Shown here piece after piece: positions 8,377 to 17,487 of a stretch of 64,000 nt of DNA; the first letter of the stretch is position 1; every line of letters starts with the position of its first letter. The translations under genes were made by a program, and so were the position numbers. This DNA comes from Nostoc linckia NIES-25 (GTDB lineage: Bacteria > Cyanobacteriota > Cyanobacteriia > Cyanobacteriales > Nostocaceae), in NCBI RefSeq assembly GCF_002368035.1, contig NZ_AP018222.1, positions 2,010,471 through 2,074,470 on the forward strand, written 5' to 3'. Below the pieces are notes generated by a model that was not told the DNA's origin, searched no databases, and worked only from the letters and a program-made list of their open reading frames with translations.

Positions 8377-8603
8377 TGCAGAACCTCAACCAGATGACCA
8401 ATATTGAACTAAAAAAGTATATTTCAGAACATAGAAATGATGAAGAAGCATTTCGGGCTGCATTGCAAGTTTTGATGAGTCGTTGTGACTCTGCTACACA
8501 ACAACCCTATCCTTTCGATCTAGACAATCCTGAGAGCGAGGTAGAAGCTCTACTGTTAGAGAAACTCCATCGAACTGAGAACAGAAGCGATCGCCAACCA
8601 TAA
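8373..8603 (+). CDS. small DUF6887-like protein, copy 2
   Basis: The 76-residue product shares the core MTNIELKKYISEHRNDEEAF with copy 1 at 7074-7274. It has a longer tail containing a Pro/Asp-rich stretch and a final ESEVEALLLEKL helix. The start at ATG 8373 overlaps the upstream stop as ATGA; ATG 8376 directly follows and is an alternative. The upstream DUF6888-like gene and this one form a two-gene unit. Function is unknown. Confidence 0.7.
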   Translation: MMQNLNQMTNIELKKYISEHRNDEEAFRAALQVLMSRCDSATQQPYPFDLDNPESEVEALLLEKLHRTENRSDRQP

Positions 8604-8683
8604 CACCTAAACCATCAGAGGTGGTAACCCAGTGATGTAAAATCCTGGAGATAGTAAAAGGTGATTAGTAGAGTTTCAAGAGA

Positions 8684-9661
8684 ATGGCACAGGATAGGAA
8701 AACGGTTGTAATTACAGGTGCCTCTTCGGGGGTCGGTTTGTATGCGGCAAAAGCTCTTGCCCAAAGGGGATGGTTTGTGGTGTTGGCATGTCGGGATTTA
8801 GCAAAGGCACAACAAGCTGCCCAAGCTGTAGGAATCCCTTACAACAGTTATACCAGCATACATATTGACCTTGGCTCCTTGGAAAGCGTTCGACAGTTTG
8901 TGAAAAACTTTCGCGCAAGTGGCAACTCCCTTGATGCTTTGGTTTGCAACGCGGCAATTTATATGCCCTTAATAAAAGAACCATTACGCAGCCCAGAAGG
9001 TTACGAGTTAACTGTTACTACCAATCATCTTGGGCATTTCCTTTTGTGCAATCTCTTGCTAGAAGATTTACAAAAGTCTTCTTCACAGCCAAGGCTGGTG
9101 ATTTTGGGAACTGTCACCCATAACCCAGACGAACTCGGTGGAAAGATTCCTCCGCGTCCAGACTTGGGTAATTTCGAGGGTTTTGCAGCAGGATTTAAAG
9201 ACCCAATTTCGATGATTGACGGCAAGAAATTTGAACCCGTTAAAGCCTACAAAGACAGCAAGGTTTGTAACGTGTTGACCATGAGAGAACTGCATCGGCG
9301 CTACCACGAGTCAACCAATATTGTCTTCAGTTCTCTCTATCCGGGATGTGTTGCAGAAACGCCACTATTCCGCAACCACTATCCGCTGTTTCAGAAACTT
9401 TTCCCATTATTCCAAAAGTACATCACTGGGGGATATGTGTCTCAGGATTTAGCAGGAGAGCGGGTTGCTGCCGTTGTTGCCGATCCTGAATATAGTCAAT
9501 CCGGTGTTTATTGGAGCTGGGGAAATCGTCAGAAAAAAGATGGTAAGTCGTTTGTTCAAAAAGTTTCTTCTCAAGCCCGCGATGATGAAAAAGGCGAGCG
9601 GATGTGGGAACTCAGCGCCAAGTTGGTTGGACTTGAATCGCCAAATGTGGTTTTGCGTTAA
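8684..9661 (+). CDS. por: light-dependent protochlorophyllide reductase
   Basis: This enzyme reduces protochlorophyllide to chlorophyllide using NADPH and light, late in chlorophyll synthesis. The 325 residues fit the LPOR family. The Rossmann motif TGASSGVG lies at residues 11-18, the NAA strand end at 89-91, and the catalytic pair is Tyr189 and Lys193 in YKDSK, the same numbering as in other cyanobacterial LPORs. The conserved Cys of the substrate pocket is seen in YPGCVAETPLF (Cys222). ATG 8684 follows a purine-rich stretch (caagaga). A strong terminator lies about 60 bases beyond the stop, so the gene is probably monocistronic. Confidence 0.95.
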   Translation: MAQDRKTVVITGASSGVGLYAAKALAQRGWFVVLACRDLAKAQQAAQAVGIPYNSYTSIHIDLGSLESVRQFVKNFRASGNSLDALVCNAAIYMPLIKEPLRSPEGYELTVTTNHLGHFLLCNLLLEDLQKSSSQPRLVILGTVTHNPDELGGKIPPRPDLGNFEGFAAGFKDPISMIDGKKFEPVKAYKDSKVCNVLTMRELHRRYHESTNIVFSSLYPGCVAETPLFRNHYPLFQKLFPLFQKYITGGYVSQDLAGERVAAVVADPEYSQSGVYWSWGNRQKKDGKSFVQKVSSQARDDEKGERMWELSAKLVGLESPNVVLR

Positions 9662-9722
9662 CCTTGTGTACGATCGATTCATCAATTCAGTTTTTTGAAT
9701 GAATTGACATGATGCACAAGTC

Positions 9723-9764
9723 AACAATGGTTGAGGTGATTATTCAGTCATCTCAACTATTGTT
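9723..9764 (+). terminator. strong terminator of por
   Basis: A 17-bp stem (9723-9739 with 9748-9764, two G-U pairs) encloses an 8-base loop and is followed by TATATTTTTATT. A smaller hairpin (TCAATTCA/TGAATTGA, 9682-9707) lies before it. Confidence 0.75.
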
Positions 9765-9796
9765 TATATTTTTATTGGATTTTCTCTTCTTATGTG

Positions 9797-9895
9797 ATAC
9801 CAATTCAAATAATGTTTGCGACACATCAATTATTCGTAAGGGCACAACATTGTTGTGCCCCTACCCATTTGTCGCATTGTTTTTTCAAATTGGTA
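9797..9895. repeat. MITE-like element with ATACCAATT ends
   Basis: The ends ATACCAATTCAAA and its near complement TTTCAAATTGGTAT bound a 99-base element. Inside, gcgacac/gtcgc and an almost perfect fold-back of taagggcacaacattgttgtgccccta form an extended hairpin. It is a non-coding repeat of the kind dispersed in Nostoc-type genomes. From 9896 to 10417 I see no gene, only AT-rich sequence and two HIP1-like sites before the large repeat protein. Confidence 0.6.
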
Positions 9896-10417
9896 TGAGC
9901 TTTAATCCTGGCATAATCTTCAATAAAAATAAAGAAGCTTACACAATAGATCTCACTCATAAATTATCAATAGCAGAGTCAAATAAATACAGAAATTTCT
10001 ATAAAACCCTAATTCTGCTTTCGGCACTATTTCCGTTTTTCTCTTCGTTGAAAAAATGCGTTTGCACAACAAGATTCTTTACCAATTTTTAGAATTTTTC
10101 ATATATTCACCACCGGAATTTAAATTTCTGTCTGCTCAATTTAATCGATAATTTCAGATATAGACAAGCGCAGAAATTTCAGAAAATATGATGCTCAGTC
10201 TAGATATTTAGTCTTGTGGACTGCTTAATATATTAAACTAAATCACCTATATATAAAATTCAACATATTTGCGGAGGCTGTTTAATTTCAAAAAAGCGAA
10301 GCTCAAGGCGTTATACGATCGCATTTTTACACACTCAGAAAAATAGCGATCGCACTTACAGCATCAACCAGAGTCTAATTTCGCTTGTAGATTGTGTCTC
10401 AAAAGGTTTAAGGAAAA

Positions 10418-13400
10418 ATGGTTATGGCAGCACAAGAAGGATCTATTAACCTGATAAAAGATATAAATACCAGTGGAGTTTCCTCTAACCCGCAAAATCT
10501 GGCCAATGTCAACGGTACACTGTACTTTGTTGCGATCGACAACAGTGGTGGCTATGAACTGTGGAAGAGTGATGGTACTGAGGCTGGTACTGTAAGTGTT
10601 AAGGATATCTTCTCTGGCATAGCTAGTTCTTATCCGCAAAATCTGACCAATGTCAACGGCACGCTGTACTTCAGTGCCACCGACAGCAGTGGAGGTAATG
10701 AACTGTGGAAGACTGATGGCACCGAGGCTGGTACTATCCCCGTCAAGGATATCTTCTCTGGCATAGGTAACTCTAACCCAGCATATCTGACGAATGTCAA
10801 CGACACGCTATACTTCGTTGCCACCGATAGCAATGGAGGTCGCGAACTGTGGAAGAGTGATGGTACCCAGGTGGGTACTGTAAGTGTTAAGGATATCGTC
10901 TTTGGGACAGGTAGCTCTAACCCTCAAAATCTGACTAATGTCAATGGCACGCTGTACTTCAGTGCCAGCGACAGCAGTGGGGGCAATGAACTGTGGAAAA
11001 GTGATGGCACCGAGGCTAGTACTATCCGCCTTAAGGATATCGTCTTTGGGACAGGTAGCTCTAACCCCCAACATCTGACCAATGTCAACGGTATGCTGTA
11101 CTTCGTTGCCTATGACAGCAGTGGTGGTTATGAACTCTGGAAGAGTGATGGCACTGAAGCTGGTACTATCCGCCTTAAGGATATCTTTTTTGGGACAGGT
11201 AGCTCTGACCCCCAAAATCTGACCAATGTCAACGGTATGCTGTACTTCACTGCCACTGACAGCAGTGGGGCTAATGAACTGTGGAAGAGTGATGGCACCG
11301 AGGCTGGTACTGTCCGCCTCAAGAATATCTTCTTTGGCACAGGTAGTTCTTATCCGCAAAATCTGACCAATGTCAACGGCACGCTGTACTTTAGAGCCAC
11401 CGACAGCAGTGGGGGCTGGGAACTATGGAAGAGTGATGGCACTGAAGCTGGTACTTTCCGCGTTAAAGATATCTTTTCTGGCACGGGTAGTTCCAACCCC
11501 CAAAATCTGACTAACGTCAACGGCACGCTGTACTTCAGTGCCACCGACAGCAGTGGGGGCAATGAACTGTGGAGGAGTGATGGCACCGAGGCTGGTACTG
11601 TCCGCGTTAAAGATATCTTTTCTGGCACAGGTAGTTCTAACCCCCAAAATCTGACCAATGTCAACGGTACACTGTATTTCAGAGCTACTGACAGCAGTGG
11701 TGGCTATGAATTGTGGAAAAGTGATGGCACAGAAGCCGGTACTGCCCGCCTCAAGGATATTAATACTACTACACTATCCTCTGAACCGTATTTTCTAACG
11801 AATGTCAATGACACGCTCTACTTTAGAGCTACCGACGGCAGTGGGGGAAATGAACTGTGGAAGAGTGATGGTACTGAAGCTGGTACTGTCAGCGTCAAAG
11901 ATATCTTTTCTGGCACGGGTAGCTCTAACCCCCAAAATCTGACAAATGTCAACGGTACGCTATACTTCAGTGCCACCGACGGCAGTGGGGGAAATGAACT
12001 GTGGAAGAGTGATGGCACCGAGGCTGGTACCGTCCTGATTAAGGATATCTTCTCTGGCACGGGTAGCTCTAACCCGAATTTTCTGACCAATATCAACGAT
12101 ACACTGTACTTCGTTGCCACTGACAGCAGTGGAGGCCGGGAACTGTGGAAGAGTGATGGCACCGAAGTTGGTACTGTCCTGATTAAGGATATCTTCTCTG
12201 GCACAGGTAGCTCTAACCCGAATTTTCTGACCAATGTCAACGGTACACTGTACTTCGTTGCCTATGACAGCAGTGGGGGCCGAGAACTGTGGAAGAGTGA
12301 TGGCACCGAAGTTGGTACTGTCCTGATTAAGGATATCTTCTCTGGCACGGGTAGCTCTAACCCACAAAATCTAACAAATGTCAACGGTACATTGTACTTC
12401 GTTGCCTATGACAGCAGTGGAGATAATGAACTGTGGAAGAGTGATGGCACCGAGGCTGGTACCATCCGCGTCAAGGATATCTTCTCTGGCACGGGTAGCT
12501 CTAACCCACAAAATCTAACAAATGTCAACGGTACGCTGTACTTCAGTGCCACCGACAGCACTGGAGACAATGAACTGTGGAAGAGTGATGGCACCGAGGC
12601 TGGTACTATCCGCGTCAAGGATATGTTCTCTGGCACGGGTAGCTCTAACCCACAAAATCTAACCAATGTCAACGGTACATTGTACTTCGTTGCTTATGAC
12701 AACATTGGGGGCAATGAACTGTGGAAGAGTGATGGCACCGAGGCTGGTACACTCCGCGTCAAGGATATCTTCTCTGGCATAGGTAGCTCTAACTTGCAAA
12801 ATCTAACCAATATCAACGGTACGCTGTACTTCAGTGCTACCGACGGTAGTGGAGGCAATGAACTGTGGAAGAGTGATGGCACTGAAGCTGGTACTTTCTG
12901 CGTCAAGGATATCTTTTCTGGCATAGGTAGCTCTTACCCTAACAACCTAACTTATATCAATGGCAAACTCTACTTTTTTGCTGATAACGGGAACACTGGA
13001 CAAGAACTTTTTGTGCTCGATCTGAACGATACTCCCACTGACATAAGTCTGGATGTCACCAGTGTTGACGAGAATGTTCCTACCAACATGCTAATTGGTA
13101 ACTTTAGCACCACTGACCCTGATACAAACGACACCCATACCTATACTCTAGTTTCAGGTACAGGCGACACCGATAACAGCGCCTTCACCATTGTTGGTAA
13201 CGAGTTACGTATCAACGACTCCCCGGACTACGAAACCAAGAATAGCTACAACATCCGTTTACGCACCACAGATGGAGGTGGCTTATTCTACGAGAAAGCG
13301 ATCGCGATCGCACTCAACAATATTAATGATGTCCCAACACTGGAAAATAGTATTGCCGACCAAACAGCAATAGAAAACACTACCTTTAATTTCACTCTAC

Positions 13401-14041
13401 CAGCAAACACCTTTACTGACGTTGATGCTGGAGATAACCTCACCTATAGTGCCACCTTGGAAAACGGCGAGCCAATCCCCTGTTGGTTGACCTTTAACGA
13501 CACCACTTTCAGTGGTACTCCCACAAATGACGAGGTTGGCAGCCTCAACATCAAAGTTATCGCTAGCGATGAAACCACAACTGCCAGCGATGTTTTTGTA
13601 CTGACAGTAGTCGATACTAGTGATGTTCTCGTCACTACTAACGACAGCATCACTACAAACGAATTGGATGCTGGTACAGAAAGCGACAGTCTTATAGCTG
13701 TTTCGGGCAATAGTACCTTGTTGGGTGCTGTAGGTAACGATGTACTCATCGGTGGAAGCAAACAAGATACCTTCAATCTGGCTGATATCTGCACTGGAGT
13801 CTATGACACTATTTCCATTTTCAAAGCAGAATTTGGATTGAGCCATCAGGATACAACACTAGATTCGAGCTTGTTCCAACTTGGCACTAGTGCGACAACG
13901 GCAAGCGATCGCTTCATCTACAATCGAGCTACGGGTAGCCTATTCTTTGATAAAGATGGACTTGGTGGTACGGCACTTCAAATCGCCCAATTCTCAAATC
14001 AGGCAATGCTTACTAGTGCAAACATTACTGTAATTGCCTAA
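10418..14041 (+). CDS. giant ELWxxDGT-repeat protein with cadherin-like and RTX-like C-terminus
   Basis: The 1207-residue product probably acts outside the cell. Residues 47-862 are 17 consecutive repeats of exactly 48 residues, each starting ELWKSDGTEAGT and containing NLTNVNGTLYF; a partial unit precedes them. This is the ELWxxDGT repeat type, which likely builds beta-propeller-like or beta-rich structures. Residues ~870-965 look cadherin-like (DENVPTNMLIGNFSTTDPD), ~970-1065 like a dystroglycan-type Ig/cadherin domain, and ~1085-1207 contain GNDVLIGGSKQDTF and a tail typical of cyanobacterial RTX proteins. No N-terminal signal peptide is seen, so type I secretion through the C-terminus is likely. 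AAGGA precedes ATG 10418. Adhesion or matrix function is inferred. Confidence 0.85.
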   Translation: MVMAAQEGSINLIKDINTSGVSSNPQNLANVNGTLYFVAIDNSGGYELWKSDGTEAGTVSVKDIFSGIASSYPQNLTNVNGTLYFSATDSSGGNELWKTDGTEAGTIPVKDIFSGIGNSNPAYLTNVNDTLYFVATDSNGGRELWKSDGTQVGTVSVKDIVFGTGSSNPQNLTNVNGTLYFSASDSSGGNELWKSDGTEASTIRLKDIVFGTGSSNPQHLTNVNGMLYFVAYDSSGGYELWKSDGTEAGTIRLKDIFFGTGSSDPQNLTNVNGMLYFTATDSSGANELWKSDGTEAGTVRLKNIFFGTGSSYPQNLTNVNGTLYFRATDSSGGWELWKSDGTEAGTFRVKDIFSGTGSSNPQNLTNVNGTLYFSATDSSGGNELWRSDGTEAGTVRVKDIFSGTGSSNPQNLTNVNGTLYFRATDSSGGYELWKSDGTEAGTARLKDINTTTLSSEPYFLTNVNDTLYFRATDGSGGNELWKSDGTEAGTVSVKDIFSGTGSSNPQNLTNVNGTLYFSATDGSGGNELWKSDGTEAGTVLIKDIFSGTGSSNPNFLTNINDTLYFVATDSSGGRELWKSDGTEVGTVLIKDIFSGTGSSNPNFLTNVNGTLYFVAYDSSGGRELWKSDGTEVGTVLIKDIFSGTGSSNPQNLTNVNGTLYFVAYDSSGDNELWKSDGTEAGTIRVKDIFSGTGSSNPQNLTNVNGTLYFSATDSTGDNELWKSDGTEAGTIRVKDMFSGTGSSNPQNLTNVNGTLYFVAYDNIGGNELWKSDGTEAGTLRVKDIFSGIGSSNLQNLTNINGTLYFSATDGSGGNELWKSDGTEAGTFCVKDIFSGIGSSYPNNLTYINGKLYFFADNGNTGQELFVLDLNDTPTDISLDVTSVDENVPTNMLIGNFSTTDPDTNDTHTYTLVSGTGDTDNSAFTIVGNELRINDSPDYETKNSYNIRLRTTDGGGLFYEKAIAIALNNINDVPTLENSIADQTAIENTTFNFTLPANTFTDVDAGDNLTYSATLENGEPIPCWLTFNDTTFSGTPTNDEVGSLNIKVIASDETTTASDVFVLTVVDTSDVLVTTNDSITTNELDAGTESDSLIAVSGNSTLLGAVGNDVLIGGSKQDTFNLADICTGVYDTISIFKAEFGLSHQDTTLDSSLFQLGTSATTASDRFIYNRATGSLFFDKDGLGGTALQIAQFSNQAMLTSANITVIA
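10556..13003 (+). repeat. 17 in-frame tandem repeats of 144 bp
   Basis: Seventeen units of exactly 144 bases encode the ELWxxDGT array without any length change. Long stretches such as gaactgtggaagagtgatgg recur almost unaltered, so the array is being homogenised by recombination or has expanded recently. Units 10-15 look closest to each other, while unit 9 (DINTTTLSSEPYFL) and unit 17 diverge. Copy number is likely to differ between strains. Confidence 0.95.
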
Positions 14042-14159
14042 CTGTTATCTGCTGCCTTGACTTGTACCTGGAATATAGGTATAATTGCAGTCACAACAGA
14101 AGGGGAGTAGCTGCTGGCAAAAAACTAAAAGCCAGTACATCTGAATCAACATACTGGCG

Positions 14160-14924
14160 ATGAGCCTGGTTCAGGTGACAAGTAATAAAATATTTGAAAG
14201 CGAGACCTTCACTAAGTTCACACCGAAAAGTGTTAGCTTGGTGAGGTCTTTTCGCTCTCATCAAGCTTCACATCGGTCAACGATTCTTCAGGAGCTTGAG
14301 AGAGTGTTAACAGCTTTTACCGCAGGTTTGTTATTAATTACAGTTTCAGAACTAGGCGATAAAACATTTTTTATTGCTGTGATTTTGGCAATGCATCACT
14401 CGCGGCGGCTGGTATTTACAGGTGTGATAGCTGCTTTAGCCGCAATGACAATTATTTCGGTGCTATTTGGACAGGCAGCATCGTTATTGCCTAAAGTTTA
14501 TATTCATTATGCTGAAATAACTTTGTTTTTCGCCTTTGGTATCAAGCTGCTATACGACGCAAGTAAGATGCCTGACTCTGCTTGTGACACTGAAATTGTA
14601 GAAGAGGCGGAAGCTGCGGTAAAACAAGCAGATTTGCAGCTACCAAAGCGAAAAAATTCCTTATCAATTTTAATAGAAGCCTTTGCATTGACATTTATGG
14701 CAGAGTGGGGCGATCGCACTCAAATTGCCACCATTGCTTTAGCAGCCGGCAATAATCCAATTGGAGTAACCACAGGTGCAATTTTGGGACATGCGATTTG
14801 TGCAGCGATCGCAGTTATCGGCGGCAAAATGATCGCCGGTCGCATTTCCGAACGTCAACTAACCTTGATTGGCGGATGCCTGTTTTTCATCTTTGGTATC
14901 GTTGCTGCCATTGAAGGAGTATAA
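14160..14924 (+). CDS. GDT1/TMEM165 (UPF0016) family cation transporter
   Basis: Members of this family exchange Mn2+ or Ca2+ for protons; the cyanobacterial member Mnx exports manganese at the thylakoid. The 254 residues hold two homologous halves of about three membrane helices each, marked by the signature motifs ELGDKTF (near residue 64) and EWGDRTQ (near residue 181). A hydrophilic loop with an acidic stretch (CDTEIVEEAEAA) joins the halves. The first ~45 residues are polar and basic and precede the first helix; a shorter form starting downstream is possible. A manganese role is inferred from the family. Confidence 0.85.
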   Translation: MSLVQVTSNKIFESETFTKFTPKSVSLVRSFRSHQASHRSTILQELERVLTAFTAGLLLITVSELGDKTFFIAVILAMHHSRRLVFTGVIAALAAMTIISVLFGQAASLLPKVYIHYAEITLFFAFGIKLLYDASKMPDSACDTEIVEEAEAAVKQADLQLPKRKNSLSILIEAFALTFMAEWGDRTQIATIALAAGNNPIGVTTGAILGHAICAAIAVIGGKMIAGRISERQLTLIGGCLFFIFGIVAAIEGV

Positions 14925-14926
14925 GA

Positions 14927-15087
14927 ATTGGGCATTGGGCATTGGGCATTGGGCATGGGGAAAGGGAAAGGGGTATGGTTCGACAAGCTCACCAACCGGG
15001 GAAAAGGGGAAAGATTCAATTTATTCCTTTTCCCTTTAACCTTTAACCTTTTCCCCTGCCTCAAGAACTCCCCCTGCCCCATACCGA
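14927..15087. repeat. heptamer tandem repeats and fold-back spacer
   Basis: Tandem ggcattg units fill 14927-14960. They are followed by ggggaaagggaaagggg and, about 80 bases later, the complementary cctttaacctttaacc tract, so the spacer can fold back. It separates two convergent genes and may serve as their terminator. Confidence 0.6.
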
Positions 15088-15978
15088 TCACTTAGGCTTA
15101 TCCGCCGGAGGTGACCCAGATGCAGCCGGATTGGGGGTGATAGGATCTGTTGCGGCTTTGTTGATTCCGTCTTTGTATTGAGCGGGTGCTAAAGCTGCGG
15201 CACGATCGAATAAAGGTTTTGCTTCTGCGTTTTTGCCCTGTTGTTTCAGGAGCATCGCTTTTGCGACAACGGGGCGAAAATCTTTTGGATCTTTCTTTAT
15301 TGCCTGGTCGTATACAGAGGCGGCTTGGGTGTAGCGTTTCTGGGAAGCGTGAACAGAACCCAACAGCACTTGTACAGCCACAGTGTCGATGCTTCCAGGT
15401 TGATTTGTATTTGCTTGGGCAGCATTAGAGAGAGTGTCTTGCAACAAGCCAATGGCTGCTTCTGGGCGTTGCTGGCTGAGCAACAGAGCCACCATTCCTT
15501 GTAAAGCCTTCAAATCACCGGGTTTCGTGTCTAAAACCGAGCGATAAGCTTGGGCGGCTCCTTCGCGATCGCCTATTTGCTGTTTGGCTTGAGCCAGCAG
15601 TACTGCGTATTCTGATTGTTCGGGATTGAGTTTAGCTAGTTTTTCTAGAGGTTCGATAACAACTTGAATATCAGATGGTTTAACCTCACTTTTTTCTTTT
15701 TGACTGAGTAATTGTAGCCGCGCTTCTAATAAGCCTTTGAGCGCAGTCTGATTTTCGGGTTCCCTTTGCAAAACCAGTTCATATCCCCGTACTTGGTCTT
15801 CGAGTTTTGATTTTTGGTCAGAGGAAGTCAAACTGCCTTTGGTATTAGCGGTATTCTGGCTAGAGGATGGTGTATTATTCAATGCTCCGAATAAAGGAAT
15901 CACCGAAACACCTACAAAAGCGAGAACTGCCAACACCAAGATAACTTGAACTATCCAGCGATTGCGCGGTTGAGACAC
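15088..15978 (-). CDS. membrane-anchored TPR protein
   Basis: The 296-residue product has one N-terminal membrane helix (about residues 9-29, IVQVILVLAVLAFVGVSVIPLF) and then a Ser/Thr/Asn-rich linker. Tetratricopeptide-like repeats follow between about 55 and 275, for example EYAVLLAQAKQQIGDREGAAQAYRSVL and TQAASVYDQAIKKDPKDFRPV. The tail is Pro/Ala-rich. The bulk of the protein would lie on the far side of the membrane or in the cytoplasm, depending on orientation. TPR proteins scaffold complexes, in cyanobacteria often photosystem assembly; no specific partner can be named. It stands alone. Confidence 0.8.
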   Translation of the reverse strand: MSQPRNRWIVQVILVLAVLAFVGVSVIPLFGALNNTPSSSQNTANTKGSLTSSDQKSKLEDQVRGYELVLQREPENQTALKGLLEARLQLLSQKEKSEVKPSDIQVVIEPLEKLAKLNPEQSEYAVLLAQAKQQIGDREGAAQAYRSVLDTKPGDLKALQGMVALLLSQQRPEAAIGLLQDTLSNAAQANTNQPGSIDTVAVQVLLGSVHASQKRYTQAASVYDQAIKKDPKDFRPVVAKAMLLKQQGKNAEAKPLFDRAAALAPAQYKDGINKAATDPITPNPAASGSPPADKPK

Positions 15979-16358
15979 AGTTTTGTCTTTCTCCTAAATT
16001 CTAATGACATTATGATTTAGACAAATCGTAAAGTTAAAAATTTTCAAAACTTTGCGGAATACCGCTCATTGTCTGTGAATTTTATAACAATTAACTATCC
16101 ACACTGCTAAAGTAAGTGATGACTTTAGGAGGAGCCGTCAGAATTGTAGCTGTGATAAGCTTCCGAAACTACTGTCTAGAGCGCTAGATTAGACTTTTAG
16201 TGTTTACACACTAAATTTAACGCCTTTAGGATTGTGTAGAGTACTCTAGTGTGAGTTTGTGAAAAGTAAATATACTTTTTTTACTCCACACAAACGTTCT
16301 TTTCAGCTGCCTTTGTTAAATCCCACAATGGGATGTGTCTGTGCCGCAAGGAGTTTTT
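15979..16358. promoter_or_regulatory. divergent promoter region with an inverted repeat
   Basis: This 380-base spacer separates divergent genes. TTAGTGT-TTAC-ACACTAA at 16197-16214 is a perfect 7-bp inverted repeat and a candidate operator. A second loosely palindromic stretch (gtgtagagtactctagtgtgag) follows at about 16234. No RNA gene is seen. Confidence 0.35.
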
Positions 16359-17375
16359 ATGAATTCCGACCTGATGCCGTTGCCCGATTCCAATTCTTCT
16401 GCCTCTAACCAGGGAAAAAATACCATAGAGGTAGCCGCTAATGTTATTAATACACCAGCAAACCAGTCCTCTAAAGTTGAAAATTCGCCTGTTAACCCCA
16501 GTGAGACTGACTCAAATGGGAACTTAGCCAATCGACAGCAGCCGATTCCGCCTCCCAGCGAGCCGATGCAATATCGAGCGATCGGTTTAGTCCGAGGTCG
16601 TTATTGTGCTAGCAGCGAACAATTTACCCAAGGTACGCTGCTGACCACAGATGGTGTTGAACTCAACGCCGTCCTTTTAGGACGGATTATGAGCTTAGTC
16701 AAGAATCACTTAGACTTAGAGCAAGAACATTTGTGGGTAGTATATCCACGTACAAGACAAGAAAATGATACTTTGCATATTCAAATTGTAGGAGTTTGGG
16801 AGCCAGAAAACCTGGCTAAAAACTCAATAGATGAGGACGAGCTAGACTCGGAGCCACAAGAGGTAGAAACGCCTGATGATGGCTTCTTGGAAAACTCGGA
16901 ACTCAATACAATTCCCCCCATACCCTCATCAGAAATTGCAGATGGTGGCTTTTCTGTTCGTGGTGAGGTAGTATACCAGTCTTTTGATGCTAAGAGCTTG
17001 GTAGTCAAAATTAAGCAAGCTCCACGCAAACCAACTGATAAACCCAAATATTTTAAGTTGAAATTGAGGGGCGTGCTAACCACCAAAGCAGTAGGGAAAT
17101 TCTGGGACTTCCAAGCTAAGCGAGAAGCTGATGTTTTACTGGTAGAAAAAGCCGAGGCGATCGCTGATTTGCCTAAAAAACGCAGACCAGGAACTAAACC
17201 AGCCCCTCGTGGTGGTGGTAGTAGGAAACCATTCCCCCCCAGACGCGGTAGCGAAACTCCCCGTCCCATCAAAAAAGCAAATGCAGGCAGCGATGCTCCT
17301 GTAATTTCCAAACCTATACCCAAAACACCCACTCCTAAGCCAATTATTAAGCGGCCGAAACCACCGCAAGAGTAA
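16359..17375 (+). CDS. conserved cyanobacterial protein with basic Pro-rich tail
   Basis: The product is 338 residues from ATG 16359, chosen because AAGGAG lies five bases upstream; an earlier in-frame ATG at 16335 lacks a ribosome site. Residues 1-60 are polar and low-complexity. Residues ~65-250 form a compact region beginning MQYRAIGLVRGRYCASSEQFTQGTL and including VRGEVVYQ and LKLRGVLTTKAVGKFWDFQA, interrupted by an acidic linker. The last ~75 residues are strongly basic (KKRRPGTKPAPRGGGSRKPF) and could bind RNA or DNA. I do not recognise a named family. It is probably cytoplasmic, and a nucleic-acid role is only a guess from charge. Confidence 0.65.
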   Translation: MNSDLMPLPDSNSSASNQGKNTIEVAANVINTPANQSSKVENSPVNPSETDSNGNLANRQQPIPPPSEPMQYRAIGLVRGRYCASSEQFTQGTLLTTDGVELNAVLLGRIMSLVKNHLDLEQEHLWVVYPRTRQENDTLHIQIVGVWEPENLAKNSIDEDELDSEPQEVETPDDGFLENSELNTIPPIPSSEIADGGFSVRGEVVYQSFDAKSLVVKIKQAPRKPTDKPKYFKLKLRGVLTTKAVGKFWDFQAKREADVLLVEKAEAIADLPKKRRPGTKPAPRGGGSRKPFPPRRGSETPRPIKKANAGSDAPVISKPIPKTPTPKPIIKRPKPPQE

Positions 17376-17487
17376 GCAGGGGGAGATGGGGGGATGGGGA
17401 GATGGGGAGACGCAAAGACGCGGGGACGCGGAAAATAACTAATGCCCCAGTCGCCAGTCGCCAGTCGCCAGTCCCCATACCCCAAGC
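17376..17487. repeat. short tandem repeats between convergent genes
   Basis: gggagatg and cagtcgcc units are repeated (gtcgccagtcgccagtcgccagtcc). The sequence is non-coding and of the heptamer repeat type. Confidence 0.5.

Noticed and set aside
9709..10092. 127-codon open frame after por
   Set aside because: It covers the por terminator hairpin and a MITE-like repeat and gives a low-complexity hydrophobic product without recognisable similarity.
10556..13003. Possible CRISPR array because of regular repeats, and several long minus-strand frames
   Set aside because: The repeats are directly adjacent, in frame and encode the ELWxxDGT protein; there are no variable spacers. Minus-strand frames arise from the repetitive coding sequence.
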